The translations under genes were made by a program, and so were the position numbers. A stretch of DNA of 64,000 bases from Salinirubrum litoreum (GTDB lineage Archaea; Halobacteriota; Halobacteria; Halobacteriales; Haloferacaceae). The stretch's first letter is position 1, and each line of letters begins with the position of its first letter. A model generated the notes under the pieces. The model made no database searches and was not told the origin of the DNA. It worked only from the letters and a program-made list of their open reading frames with translations. Below, in pieces: positions 17,289 through 25,721 of this stretch. The DNA is taken from contig NZ_JAJCVJ010000002.1 in NCBI RefSeq assembly GCF_020567425.1, forward strand, positions 847,068 to 911,067, in the 5' to 3' direction.

Positions 17289-18506
17289 TCACTGCTCCAC
17301 CACCGCGTCCCGATCCAGTTCGGTCACGGCGGCGTAGCCCAGCAAACCGAGCGTCAGATCGAGATCGGCCCGGAAGTTCTCCACCGCCGACCGCACCCCG
17401 TCCGCGCCGCCGGCCGCGAGTCCGTAGACGTACGGTCGACCGAGCAGCACCGCGTCCGCACCGAGCGCGATAGCCCGGAGCGCGTCCGCGCCACCTCTGA
17501 TGCCGCTGTCGAACAGCACGGTCGCCTCGTCACCGATCTCGTCGGCGATGCCGGGAAGCGCGTCCAGCGCGGCGATCTCGCCGTCGACCTGCCGGCCGCC
17601 GTGGTTCGAGACGATCACCCCCTCCGCGCCGGCTTCGACCGCGCGCCGAGCGTCGTCGGGTCGGAGGACGCCCTTCACCAGCGCGGGGAGGTCGGTCCCA
17701 TCGAGCAGGTCCGCGAGATCGCTCCACGTGCGCGAGGCGTCCGAAAAGCCGTCGAGGAGGTGCTGGACCGCGGCGGCCTCATTCTCCTCGGGTGGGCTGT
17801 CGAGCGCCTCGCGGAAGGCGGGGTCGGAGAGATACGTCGCCAGGCCGTGGCCGTCGAAGAAGGGGAGGCTGGCCTGCTGGAGTTCGCGCTCGCGCCACCC
17901 GGTGAAGGGCGTGTCCGCGGTGACGACGAGCGCCTCGTAGCCGGCGTCCTCGGCACGGGCGAGAAAGCTCTCGGTGACTGCGGGGTCGGCGTTCCAGTAG
18001 AGTTGGAACCAGCCTGTCGTGTCACCCAACTCCTCGGCCACGTCCTCGGGCGTCTCGCTGGCGACCGAGGAGAGGACGAGGGGGACGTCGAGGTCGGCGC
18101 AGGCCCGCGCGGTCGCCAGTTCCGCATCCTCGTGGAACAGCGACTGCATCCCGATGGGCGCGAGGAGAAACGGGACCGGGAGGTCGGAGTCCAGCACGGA
18201 GACGGAGAGGTCGCGGTCGGACACGTCCCGCAACATTCGGGGTACGAGTCGGTAGTCGACGAAGGCGTCGCGGTTCTCTCGCATCGTGTCTTCCCGACCC
18301 GCGCCGCCGAACAGGTACGCCTCGGCGTCGGCATCGAGCGTCTCGCGGGCCTGCTCGCGCAGATCGGCGACCGCGATGGGGTAGTCGGGGTCGACGCCGG
18401 CCCGCCCGTTCAGAAACACCTCGGTCTGCCGGAACTCGCCGTAGGGGTCGCTCGGATCGTCGACAGGAGCCGTCTGCTCGCCGATCCCGTCTCCGTCGTC
18501 TGTCAT
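17289..18506 (-). CDS. FMN-dependent alpha-hydroxy-acid oxidase/dehydrogenase (lactate monooxygenase-like)
   Basis: A 405-residue TIM-barrel flavoprotein from the ATG at 18506. Family motifs seen: P-F-L-L-A-P-I-G-M-Q (FMN phosphate side), Y-W-N-A-D, T-A-D-T-P-F-T-G-W-R-E-R-E, P-A-L-V-K-G-V-L, the catalytic S-N-H-G-G-R-Q-V-D-G, and D-S-G-I-R-G-G near the C-terminus. Members oxidise L-lactate, glycolate or mandelate. The length and the N-terminal V-F-L-N-G-R-A region are closest to lactate 2-monooxygenases. It is convergent with hjc (46 bases between stops). The exact acid substrate is not determined. Confidence 0.9.
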   Translation of the reverse strand: MTDDGDGIGEQTAPVDDPSDPYGEFRQTEVFLNGRAGVDPDYPIAVADLREQARETLDADAEAYLFGGAGREDTMRENRDAFVDYRLVPRMLRDVSDRDLSVSVLDSDLPVPFLLAPIGMQSLFHEDAELATARACADLDVPLVLSSVASETPEDVAEELGDTTGWFQLYWNADPAVTESFLARAEDAGYEALVVTADTPFTGWRERELQQASLPFFDGHGLATYLSDPAFREALDSPPEENEAAAVQHLLDGFSDASRTWSDLADLLDGTDLPALVKGVLRPDDARRAVEAGAEGVIVSNHGGRQVDGEIAALDALPGIADEIGDEATVLFDSGIRGGADALRAIALGADAVLLGRPYVYGLAAGGADGVRSAVENFRADLDLTLGLLGYAAVTELDRDAVVEQ

Positions 18507-18641
18507 ACGCTCGACTGTGTGCTCCGGTGACAAATCGCTGTCCCCGGCTGGCTGTCGGCCGAATCGGTGTGTCGGTCGGCGGTGCTCGCGTGAGAAGTGG
18601 GAAATCCTTATGCGCGCAGGTGAGCAACCCGGTGACGCACA

Positions 18642-18911
18642 ATGACGGTGAAACTCTTAGACTTCTACGCGGACTGGTGTGGGCCGTGTAAGACGCAGGA
18701 CCCGATTCTGGACGAGTTAGAGGCCGAATACGGGGAGCGCGTCAGCTTCGAGAAGGTGGACGTAGACGAGGCACAGGACGTGGCGAACCAGTACTCCGTG
18801 CGCTCGCTCCCGACGCTGATCGTGGAGAACGACGACGGCATCGTCGACCGGTTCGTCGGCGTCACCCAGCGTGAGGACATCGAGGCGGCGCTCCAGGAAG
18901 CCGGCGCGTAG
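18642..18911 (+). CDS. Thioredoxin
   Basis: An 89-residue single-domain thioredoxin with the active-site W-C-G-P-C-K (Cys13, Cys16), the buried D-F-Y-A-D strand and the cis-proline in R-S-L-P-T-L. It reduces disulfides in cytoplasmic proteins. It is shorter than E. coli Trx (108 residues) because the first strand and helix are trimmed. A clear TATA-like tccttatgc lies about 30 bases upstream. No thioredoxin reductase gene is adjacent. Confidence 0.95.
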   Translation: MTVKLLDFYADWCGPCKTQDPILDELEAEYGERVSFEKVDVDEAQDVANQYSVRSLPTLIVENDDGIVDRFVGVTQREDIEAALQEAGA

Positions 18912-19026
18912 AGTCGGCACTGGCGGGCAGTGAGACGTTCTGCGGTATTTCTCCGGTCGTCGCGGAGCCCCGGCACTCTGCGGCGAGTGTCGCGTGTGCG
19001 ACCACCGTGGCGGGCAGAAGACGCGC

Positions 19027-19206
19027 CTACCGTCGCCGACGGCGACCCCGCAGTTCGCCGCCGACGACCGTTCCACCCGACTCCAACAGCGGTGTCGCGT
19101 GCTCCCAGCAGGCGTACCACGTCCGGTGACCCTGCGCGACGACCACCTCCGCCCGCGCCCGACAGACGTAACAGGGCTGTGTCTCCGGCGACCGAACCAC
19201 GCGCAT
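19027..19206 (-). CDS. Small zinc-finger-like protein (59 aa)
   Basis: A short frame starting at the ATG 19206-19204 encodes 59 residues: C-Y-V-C-R-A-R near position 12, then H-R-T-W-Y-A-C-W-E-H near 28, and an R-rich end. The spacing C-x2-C...C-x2-H is that of a one-zinc microprotein, a class common in haloarchaea. It lies between thioredoxin and the SDR gene and is antisense to the former's direction. Codon use has the third-position GC bias of its neighbours. Too short for firm homology; reported on the metal-ligand pattern. Confidence 0.5.
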   Translation of the reverse strand: MRVVRSPETQPCYVCRARAEVVVAQGHRTWYACWEHATPLLESGGTVVGGELRGRRRRR

Positions 19207-19288
19207 AGCCGACCAACACCGACCACGGAGAAAAGTCCTCGTCCGACGCCGTCGACACCGCCCCCACTCTGTCGCCGCCGACCGACGC

Positions 19289-20038
19289 CTACCAGTCGAT
19301 CACGGACTTCCGCCGCCAGAACTTCCCGCCGGGGCTTCCCGGCTGGAAGCGTGCGAGCCACGTCGGCGTCTCCGCCCCCTCCTCGACCGACCGATCCGCC
19401 TCGTCGCCGCCCATGTCGGTCCGGACCCAGCCCGGACAGACCGAGTTGGCGAGCAGGCCTTGCTCGGCGTACTCCCCGTGGAGGTACGCCGTCAGGCCGT
19501 TGATGCCCGTCTTCGAGATTCGATACGCGGGCGACCCGCCGCTCTGCGCCTCGCCGATCGCGCCCATCCCCGAGGAGAGGTTGACGACGCGACCACCCTC
19601 ACGCTGGATCAGCAGGGGCACCGCGTGTTTACAGAGAAGCATCGGGCCGCGCAGGTTCGTCGCCAGCGTCCGGTCGATCCGGTCCGTGGGCTCTGCGACG
19701 ATGTCGTCGCCAAACTCGCCGATACCGGCGTTGTTGACGAGGATGTCGAGCCGACCGACCTCGTCGAAGATGCCGTCGACCGCCGACTCCACGTCGCCCT
19801 CCTGTGTCACGTCCAGCAGGACGTGCTGCCAGTCGTCCGGCACGTCGTGGGTGACGCTCCGGGTTCCGGCGTACACCGTCGCGCCGAGGTCGTGGAGGTT
19901 CTCCGCGATCTGTCGGCCGATACCGCGATTCGCGCCCGTCACGAGCGCGACCTGCCCTGCGAGGTCGTCGTACAGCTCCGGGTCGTCCATACCCTCGCTG
20001 GGGTCCCGGCGAGGAAACGTCTTGTCGTCTCGGCTCAC
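19289..20038 (-). CDS. Short-chain dehydrogenase/reductase
   Basis: A 249-residue NAD(P)-dependent oxidoreductase with the cofactor loop T-G-A-N-R-G-I-G, the N-N-A-G-I-G motif, the catalytic S...Y-x-x-x-K (G-S-P-A-Y-R-I-S-K) and P-G-W-V-R-T-D-M. The arginine after T-G-A-N favours NADPH. The GTG at 20038 overlaps the desampylase stop (GTGA), which argues for coupled translation and for this start; an internal ATG at 19990 is the alternative. Substrate unknown. Confidence 0.88.
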   Translation of the reverse strand: MSRDDKTFPRRDPSEGMDDPELYDDLAGQVALVTGANRGIGRQIAENLHDLGATVYAGTRSVTHDVPDDWQHVLLDVTQEGDVESAVDGIFDEVGRLDILVNNAGIGEFGDDIVAEPTDRIDRTLATNLRGPMLLCKHAVPLLIQREGGRVVNLSSGMGAIGEAQSGGSPAYRISKTGINGLTAYLHGEYAEQGLLANSVCPGWVRTDMGGDEADRSVEEGAETPTWLARFQPGSPGGKFWRRKSVIDW

Positions 20039-20685
20039 GCCGACCGCGAGTCGTCGCTCTCGTCAGTGACCTGTTCGTCGTCGCTGCTCTCGACTGCCAG
20101 CGATTCGAACTCGTCGCCGGTCCAGCGCCACGCACCGATGTCGGCTCCGGCGCGCTCCGACGACTCGCTCGCGTCTTCGTCAGTCGCCACCCCGGCACCC
20201 GCACCCTCGGCTCCCACGCCCTCGGCGTCGGCGTCCGCCGGCGCCTCGGTCGCGGTCGCCGCCCCGTCTGTGGTCGGTGTCGCGTCGGACTCGCTGGCGA
20301 GCGAGACGATCAGGTAGACGTAGCCGGGCCACTGCGCCTGTGCCCGGTCGGTCGCGCTCGGTCCCGGCGGGCCTCGCGGGTGCGAGTGGTAGAAGCCGAC
20401 GACTTCGGTCGTGTTCCGCGACTCACTCGCCGTGTCGTCGGCCGACTCACCCCCACGCTCGACCGATTCGAACACCTGCGCCGTCTCTCCCGGATCGAGT
20501 TCGTACCGCGTCCGCGGGTCGTCTGCGACGTTCGGCACCTGCCTGCTGTCGATCACGCGAACCGTCTCGGACGCTCGTCCGGTGCCGAGCAAGACGCCAC
20601 AGATCTCCGCCGGCGACCCGTCGCTCGCCTCCGAGACGAGCGTCTCACGAACGTCGGTCGGCAGGAGAAGCGTCGTCGGTGACAC
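20035..20685 (-). CDS. JAMM-family desampylase (HvJAMM1-like)
   Basis: A zinc metalloprotease of 216 residues predicted to cut SAMP conjugates from target lysines. The JAMM motif is complete: Glu27 in A-E-I-C-G-V-L, then H100-S-H102-P-R-G-P-P-G-P-S110-A-T-D113. Between the catalytic core and a final W-R-W-T-G-D-E-F-E strand sits an approximately 55-residue insertion that is almost entirely A, D, E, G and T and is probably disordered. It pairs with the SAMP1 gene at 7401 in the same window and is coupled to the downstream SDR gene. Confidence 0.88.
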   Translation of the reverse strand: MSPTTLLLPTDVRETLVSEASDGSPAEICGVLLGTGRASETVRVIDSRQVPNVADDPRTRYELDPGETAQVFESVERGGESADDTASESRNTTEVVGFYHSHPRGPPGPSATDRAQAQWPGYVYLIVSLASESDATPTTDGAATATEAPADADAEGVGAEGAGAGVATDEDASESSERAGADIGAWRWTGDEFESLAVESSDDEQVTDESDDSRSA

Positions 20686-20721
20686 GAGTCGAGGGTGGCG
20701 TGGTCGTCTGCGGCGCGCCGG

Positions 20722-21312
20722 TCAGTCGAAGTCGCGGCGCATGGCGATCTCGAACCACGGGCAGAGGCGCAGTTGGCGGTACCACTTCGGATGCTGGTGG
20801 AGGTGGTCGTAGTCGACCCACAGCATCCCGGCGACCTCCTCCTCGACGGGGTCCATCGACAGGTCGTCCAGTGTCAGCTTCAGGACCGCACAGACCTCCC
20901 ACTCGACGCCCTCGTTCGGGTAGTAGCGCTTGTACTCGAACTTGTCCGTGACGCGCAGGTCGTCGTACTGGTCGGGCGTGATGCCCAGTTCCTCCTCCAG
21001 TCGCTGGCGGGTCGCCTCCTTCTGGGTCTGGCCCTGCACCGGGTGGGAGGCGACGGTGCCGTCCCAGTGGGTGTCCCAGAGCCGTTTCTCGGGGGATCGC
21101 TGTGCGAGCAGGATGCGGCCCTCGCCGTCGAACACCAGTGCGGTGAACGCGCGGTGCCGGATGCCGTCGCCGGTGTGGGCGTCGAGGCGGTTGACCGTCC
21201 CCTCCTCGTTGTCGTCGCCGTCGACCGCCACCACGTGCTGGCGGGCGTTCTCGTGTGTCCGCTCCTCCGAACTGGCCGAAGTCGCCCGACTGTCGGCCTC
21301 GTCTGCGCTCAT
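20722..21312 (-). CDS. Nudix protein of the type 1 isopentenyl-diphosphate isomerase group
   Basis: A 196-residue Nudix-fold protein. It resembles type 1 IPP isomerase, which interconverts IPP and DMAPP for archaeal lipid synthesis: R-L-D-A-H-T-G near residue 44, H-R-A-F-T-A-L-V-F, L-W-D-T-H-W-D-G-T-V-A-S-H-P, E-A-T-R-Q-R-L-E-E-E-L-G and E-W-E-V-C-A-V-L. The catalytic Cys of E. coli Idi (in N-S-V-C-G-H-P) is Ala here, while the Glu of the E-x-E-V-C motif is kept. It could therefore be a hydrolase rather than an isomerase. The N-terminal 30 residues are acidic and disordered. ATG at 21312. Confidence 0.8.
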   Translation of the reverse strand: MSADEADSRATSASSEERTHENARQHVVAVDGDDNEEGTVNRLDAHTGDGIRHRAFTALVFDGEGRILLAQRSPEKRLWDTHWDGTVASHPVQGQTQKEATRQRLEEELGITPDQYDDLRVTDKFEYKRYYPNEGVEWEVCAVLKLTLDDLSMDPVEEEVAGMLWVDYDHLHQHPKWYRQLRLCPWFEIAMRRDFD

Positions 21313-21419
21313 AGCCGACCCATCGGCGACCGGGGTGAAGGATGCTTCGATGCGTGACTGGCTGTCGTGGCGGGCCGGCGACGTGTTCTGCCCACTCTCC
21401 CGGCGTGCCGCTCCGACGT

Positions 21420-21833
21420 TCAGCCCAGTTTCTCGTCGAGGATCAGCCGCGTCTTCGTGCTCTGGACCTCGTCCATCTCCCGACACTCGGTGATGAGGTC
21501 GTTCACGCCGCGCGTGTCGGCCGCGTCCACGACCAGCACGATGTCCTCCTCGCCGGACACCTGCCAGACGAAGTCGACCTCCTCCCACTCGGCCATGCGC
21601 TCGCCGACGCCGGTCGTGTTCACGTCGACCGCCACCGACACCTCGATCATCGCCTTGATGTTGCCGGTCCGGGTCGCGACCGTGAACCGTTCGATGACGC
21701 CCTCCTCGGTCATCCGTTCCACCCGATTGCGGATCGTCCCCTCGCTCGTCCCGACCCGCTCTGCGATCTCGGTGTACGGCGTCCGCGCGTCCCGTCTGAG
21801 GATCGTCAGGATGCGCCGGTCGAGTTCGTCCAT
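21420..21833 (-). CDS. Lrp/AsnC-family transcriptional regulator
   Basis: A 137-residue regulator with an N-terminal winged helix-turn-helix (M-D-E-L-D-R-R-I-L-T-I-L-R-R-D-A-R, then E-R-V-G-T-S-E-G-T-I-R-N-R-V-E-R-M) and a C-terminal RAM/ACT-like effector domain with the V-S-G-E-E-D-I-V-L-V-V motif. Such proteins bind amino acids as oligomers and control amino-acid metabolism. It diverges from carA across 97 bases that contain a matching inverted repeat, so autoregulation and control of carA are likely. Confidence 0.93.
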   Translation of the reverse strand: MDELDRRILTILRRDARTPYTEIAERVGTSEGTIRNRVERMTEEGVIERFTVATRTGNIKAMIEVSVAVDVNTTGVGERMAEWEEVDFVWQVSGEEDIVLVVDAADTRGVNDLITECREMDEVQSTKTRLILDEKLG

Positions 21834-21864
21834 AGGTCACGAACGACCGTCCACCACTTACCGA

Positions 21865-21892
21865 TTACGAAATTCGTAACTCAGCTACGAAA
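21865..21892. promoter_or_regulatory. Lrp-type operator between lrp and carA
   Basis: TTACGAA-A-TTCGTAA (21865-21879) is a near-perfect 15-bp inverted repeat. A further half-site CTACGAAAG (21884-21892) abuts the carA TATA-like cgcttatcac (about 28 bases before the carA ATG), and CTCGTAATG forms a third half at the start codon. The spacing fits an oligomeric Lrp regulator bound between both promoters. Confidence 0.65.
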
Positions 21893-21930
21893 GCAACGCT
21901 TATCACGGTGGCCTTCATGCGTATCTCGTA

Positions 21931-23019
21931 ATGTCGGACGCCTACGTCGCACTGGAAGACGGGCGCGTCGTCGAGGCGCGTGGCCGTGTTCCGGGCCGTA
22001 CACGTGGTGAACTGGTGTTCACGACCGCATACACAGGGTACGAAGAGAGCCTGACGGACCCCTCCTACGAGGAGCAGGTCCTCACCTTCTCGTACCCCCT
22101 CATCGGCAACTACGGCGTCCGAGACGAGCGATTCGAGTCGGATCGCGTCCACCCGCGTGCGGCCGTCGCCCGCGAGTTCACCGACGAGGTCGTCGAGTGG
22201 CTGGCAGACGAGGGCGTCCCGGCCGTGGACCACCTCGACACGCGCGACCTCGTGACCGCCATCCGCGAGGGCGGCGCGATGAAGTGCGGCATCGCGGTCG
22301 GCGAGGGCGTGACACCGGAGGACGCGAAGGCCGAACTCGCCGAGTGTAAGGGGATGTCCGAACACATGGACATCGGCGCGCAGGTCAGCGTCGACGCGAG
22401 CGAGACCTACGAACCGGACGCGGACGCGCCCGACGTGGACGCCGAGGTCGCACTGATCGACTGCGGCGCGAAGGGCTCGATTCGCTCCTCACTGACCGAG
22501 CGCGGCGCGACGGTCCACGTCCTGCCGTACGACACGACGTCCGAGACGGTCGCCGACCTCGACCCGGACGTGCTGTTCGTCTCGAACGGGCCGGGCGACC
22601 CGGCGAACTTCGGGGCTGCACAGGCGCTCGTCGAGGAGTTCGTCGGCGAGGTGCCGGTCGCCGGCATCTGTCTCGGCCAGCAGGTCGTCGCCCGCGCGCT
22701 CGGCGGCACGACCGAGAAGATGGACTTCGGCCACCGCGGCGTCAACCAGCCGGTCCGCGACCTCGACTCCGGCAAGGTCGTGATGACGACCCAGAACCAC
22801 GGCTACACGGTCGGCGACCCCGGCCCGGAACTCGACGTGACGCAGGTGAACGTCAACGACGACACCGCCGAGGGACTGGAGTCGGACGAACTCGGCGTCC
22901 TCACGCGCCAGTACCACCCCGAGGCGAACCCCGGTCCGCACGACTCGCTGGGCTTCTTCGACGACGTGCTCGAACTGGTCGAGACCGACCGCGCCCGGAA
23001 GCTGGCGGCCTCGGACTGA
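21931..23019 (+). CDS. carA: Carbamoyl-phosphate synthase small subunit
   Basis: The glutamine amidotransferase subunit that supplies ammonia to CarB for carbamoyl phosphate, the precursor of arginine and pyrimidines. The 362 residues contain the N-terminal CPSase_sm domain (V-F-T-T-A-Y-T-G-Y-E-E-S-L-T-D-P-S-Y) and a class I GATase domain with nucleophile Cys247 in G-I-C-L-G-Q-Q and the His/Glu pair in Q-Y-H-P-E-A. carB is not adjacent downstream. The Lrp operator upstream suggests amino-acid-responsive control. Confidence 0.97.
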   Translation: MSDAYVALEDGRVVEARGRVPGRTRGELVFTTAYTGYEESLTDPSYEEQVLTFSYPLIGNYGVRDERFESDRVHPRAAVAREFTDEVVEWLADEGVPAVDHLDTRDLVTAIREGGAMKCGIAVGEGVTPEDAKAELAECKGMSEHMDIGAQVSVDASETYEPDADAPDVDAEVALIDCGAKGSIRSSLTERGATVHVLPYDTTSETVADLDPDVLFVSNGPGDPANFGAAQALVEEFVGEVPVAGICLGQQVVARALGGTTEKMDFGHRGVNQPVRDLDSGKVVMTTQNHGYTVGDPGPELDVTQVNVNDDTAEGLESDELGVLTRQYHPEANPGPHDSLGFFDDVLELVETDRARKLAASD

Positions 23020-23179
23020 GACGACGGTCACCGCCGCCTTCCGGCAGTTCTTGCGACTTCTACGACCCTCGTAGCGACTGCACCGATCCGCGAGGTGCCC
23101 TTTCGCCGTCGTGCATGTGGTATGCCAACACCCTACACACTCAAGGGCGGTGCGTGCCTAGAGACGACCGTGACGCCAC

Positions 23180-23473
23180 ATGACCACGACCACCTGCCAC
23201 GGGCCTGCGGGTCTCGACCTGTCGCGTCGGGACGCGTGGGTCCTCCACGCCGCCCTGCTCCGGTGGATCGACGCGGAGATCGACGACGACCGGACCCCCC
23301 GATTCGAGTTCGGACTCCTCCGGAAAGTCGAGGAGTGTGACCGCCTGACGACGGCCGAACTCCGGGTCGTCCGGCAGGTGTTGGACACCTATCGGTCGGA
23401 CGTGCCCGACGAAGACCGCGACACCGTCGACTCGCTACTCGCCGACGTGGACGACGCCCTCGTCGAGGCGTGA
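23180..23473 (+). CDS. Conserved small haloarchaeal protein (97 aa)
   Basis: A 97-residue acidic helical protein. After an M-T-T-T-T-C-H-G-P-A start it reads L-S-R-R-D-A-W-V-L-H-A-A-L-L-R-W-I-D, then E-F-G-L-L-R-K-V-E-E-C-D-R-L-T-T-A-E-L, ending in a D/E-rich helix. No known motif; it resembles a haloarchaeal family I recall as DUF7853 but I am unsure. It lies 160 bases after carA and is convergent with the cupin gene. The upstream gap contains a possible leader starting near 23122, with no convincing coding of its own. Confidence 0.7.
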   Translation: MTTTTCHGPAGLDLSRRDAWVLHAALLRWIDAEIDDDRTPRFEFGLLRKVEECDRLTTAELRVVRQVLDTYRSDVPDEDRDTVDSLLADVDDALVEA

Positions 23474-23504
23474 GTCGCGCCGGCACGGTCGGGTCGGTCC
23501 TCGC

Positions 23505-24366
<862 letters not shown>

Positions 24367-24435
24367 GCTGTCGGACGGCGCTGTGATACACCAGGGTCGG
24401 CAGACACTTCACGGGGGACCGCCACGAGGTTGACC

Positions 24436-25629
24436 ATGGTCGCAGTCGGGACGCTGGCGACGCTGGTGGTCGCGGGACTCGCGAGTCTGTTCATGGCGTG
24501 GGCGATCGGTGCCGGATCCTCGGGGTCGACGCCCTTCGCGCCCGCCGTCGGCGCGAACGCTATCTCGGTCATGCGGGCCGGATTGATCGTCGGCCTACTG
24601 GGTTTCTTCGGGGCGGTGTTACAGGGTGCGAACGTCACCGAGGCGGTCGGCTCCGAACTGGTGGTCGGTGCCCCGCTGACGGCGACGGCTGCCATCGTGG
24701 GGCTCATCACGGCCGCCGCACTCGTCGCGGTCGGCGTCTTCGCCGGCTACCCCATCGCCACCGCCTTCACCGTCACCGGGGCGGTCGTCGGCGTCGGCCT
24801 CGCGCTGGGTCGCGGCCCGGCGTGGGCGAAGTACCAGCAGATCGCCACGCTGTGGGTGCTGGTCCCGTTCGTCGGCGGCGGCATCGCCTACGCCACCGCC
24901 CGCTTCCTCCGGAACGAGTCGATCCCCGAGACACTCGCGGTGCCCGGCCTCGCGGGACTCGTGGGCGTGATCGTCGCCAACGTCGACTTCTCGGTGCTCG
25001 GCCCGGCCGGTGAAGCCGGATCGATCGCCGGCACGGTCGCCGCGTCGCTCCCCCCGGTCGGCGTCGCGGGCCTCCCCGTCGGCCGTCTGCTCGTCTCGCT
25101 CGCGGTCGCACTGCTGGTCGCCGGACTCCTCCGCTACGACATGGCCCGCGACCGGGAGGCGGGTCAGCGACACTTCCTGCTCGCACTCGGCGGACTGGTG
25201 GCGTTCTCGGCCGGCGGGAGTCAGGTGGGACTCGCGATCGGACCACTGCTCCCACTGCTCGGCGACGTGTCGGTCCCGCTGTGGGCCGTGCTGGTCGGCG
25301 GCGGCGCGGGCCTGCTCGTCGGGTCGTGGACCGGCGCACCCCGGATGATCAAGGCGCTCGCACAGGACTACTCGTCGCTCGGGCCTCGGCGCTCTATCGC
25401 GGCGCTGATCCCCTCGTTCGCCATCGCACAGACCGCCGTCTTCTTCGGGATCCCCGTCTCGTTCAACGAGATCATCGTCTCGGCCATCGTCGGCTCCGGC
25501 TACGCGGCCGGCGGCAGCGGCGTCAGCGCCGAGAAGATGGTGAAGACGGTACTGGCGTGGATCGGGTCGCTCGTGCTGGCGTTCGCCGGCGGCTACGGCG
25601 TCTTCACTGCGGTCTCGGCGGTGCTGTAG
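24436..25629 (+). CDS. Inorganic phosphate transporter, PiT family (first copy)
   Basis: A 397-residue polytopic membrane protein with the duplicated PiT architecture. The N-terminal half has G-A-N-A-I-S near residue 37 and A-V-L-Q-G-A-N-V-T-E; the second half has the inverted counterpart S-F-N-E-I-I-V-S-A-I-V-G-S-G-Y-A-A-G. PiT carriers import phosphate (often as a metal-phosphate complex) with H+ or Na+. The ATG at 24436 is preferred to the in-frame TTG two codons upstream. A second, divergent PiT gene lies at 57944. Confidence 0.92.
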   Translation: MVAVGTLATLVVAGLASLFMAWAIGAGSSGSTPFAPAVGANAISVMRAGLIVGLLGFFGAVLQGANVTEAVGSELVVGAPLTATAAIVGLITAAALVAVGVFAGYPIATAFTVTGAVVGVGLALGRGPAWAKYQQIATLWVLVPFVGGGIAYATARFLRNESIPETLAVPGLAGLVGVIVANVDFSVLGPAGEAGSIAGTVAASLPPVGVAGLPVGRLLVSLAVALLVAGLLRYDMARDREAGQRHFLLALGGLVAFSAGGSQVGLAIGPLLPLLGDVSVPLWAVLVGGGAGLLVGSWTGAPRMIKALAQDYSSLGPRRSIAALIPSFAIAQTAVFFGIPVSFNEIIVSAIVGSGYAAGGSGVSAEKMVKTVLAWIGSLVLAFAGGYGVFTAVSAVL

Positions 25630-25721
25630 TCGGCTGTAGACTGCGTCGGTGTGAGAAGGTCGCGTCGGTGTCGTCGGTCGCGTCGAGTACCTCTCGGCCG
25701 TCTCTCGTCGACCGAGCCCCG

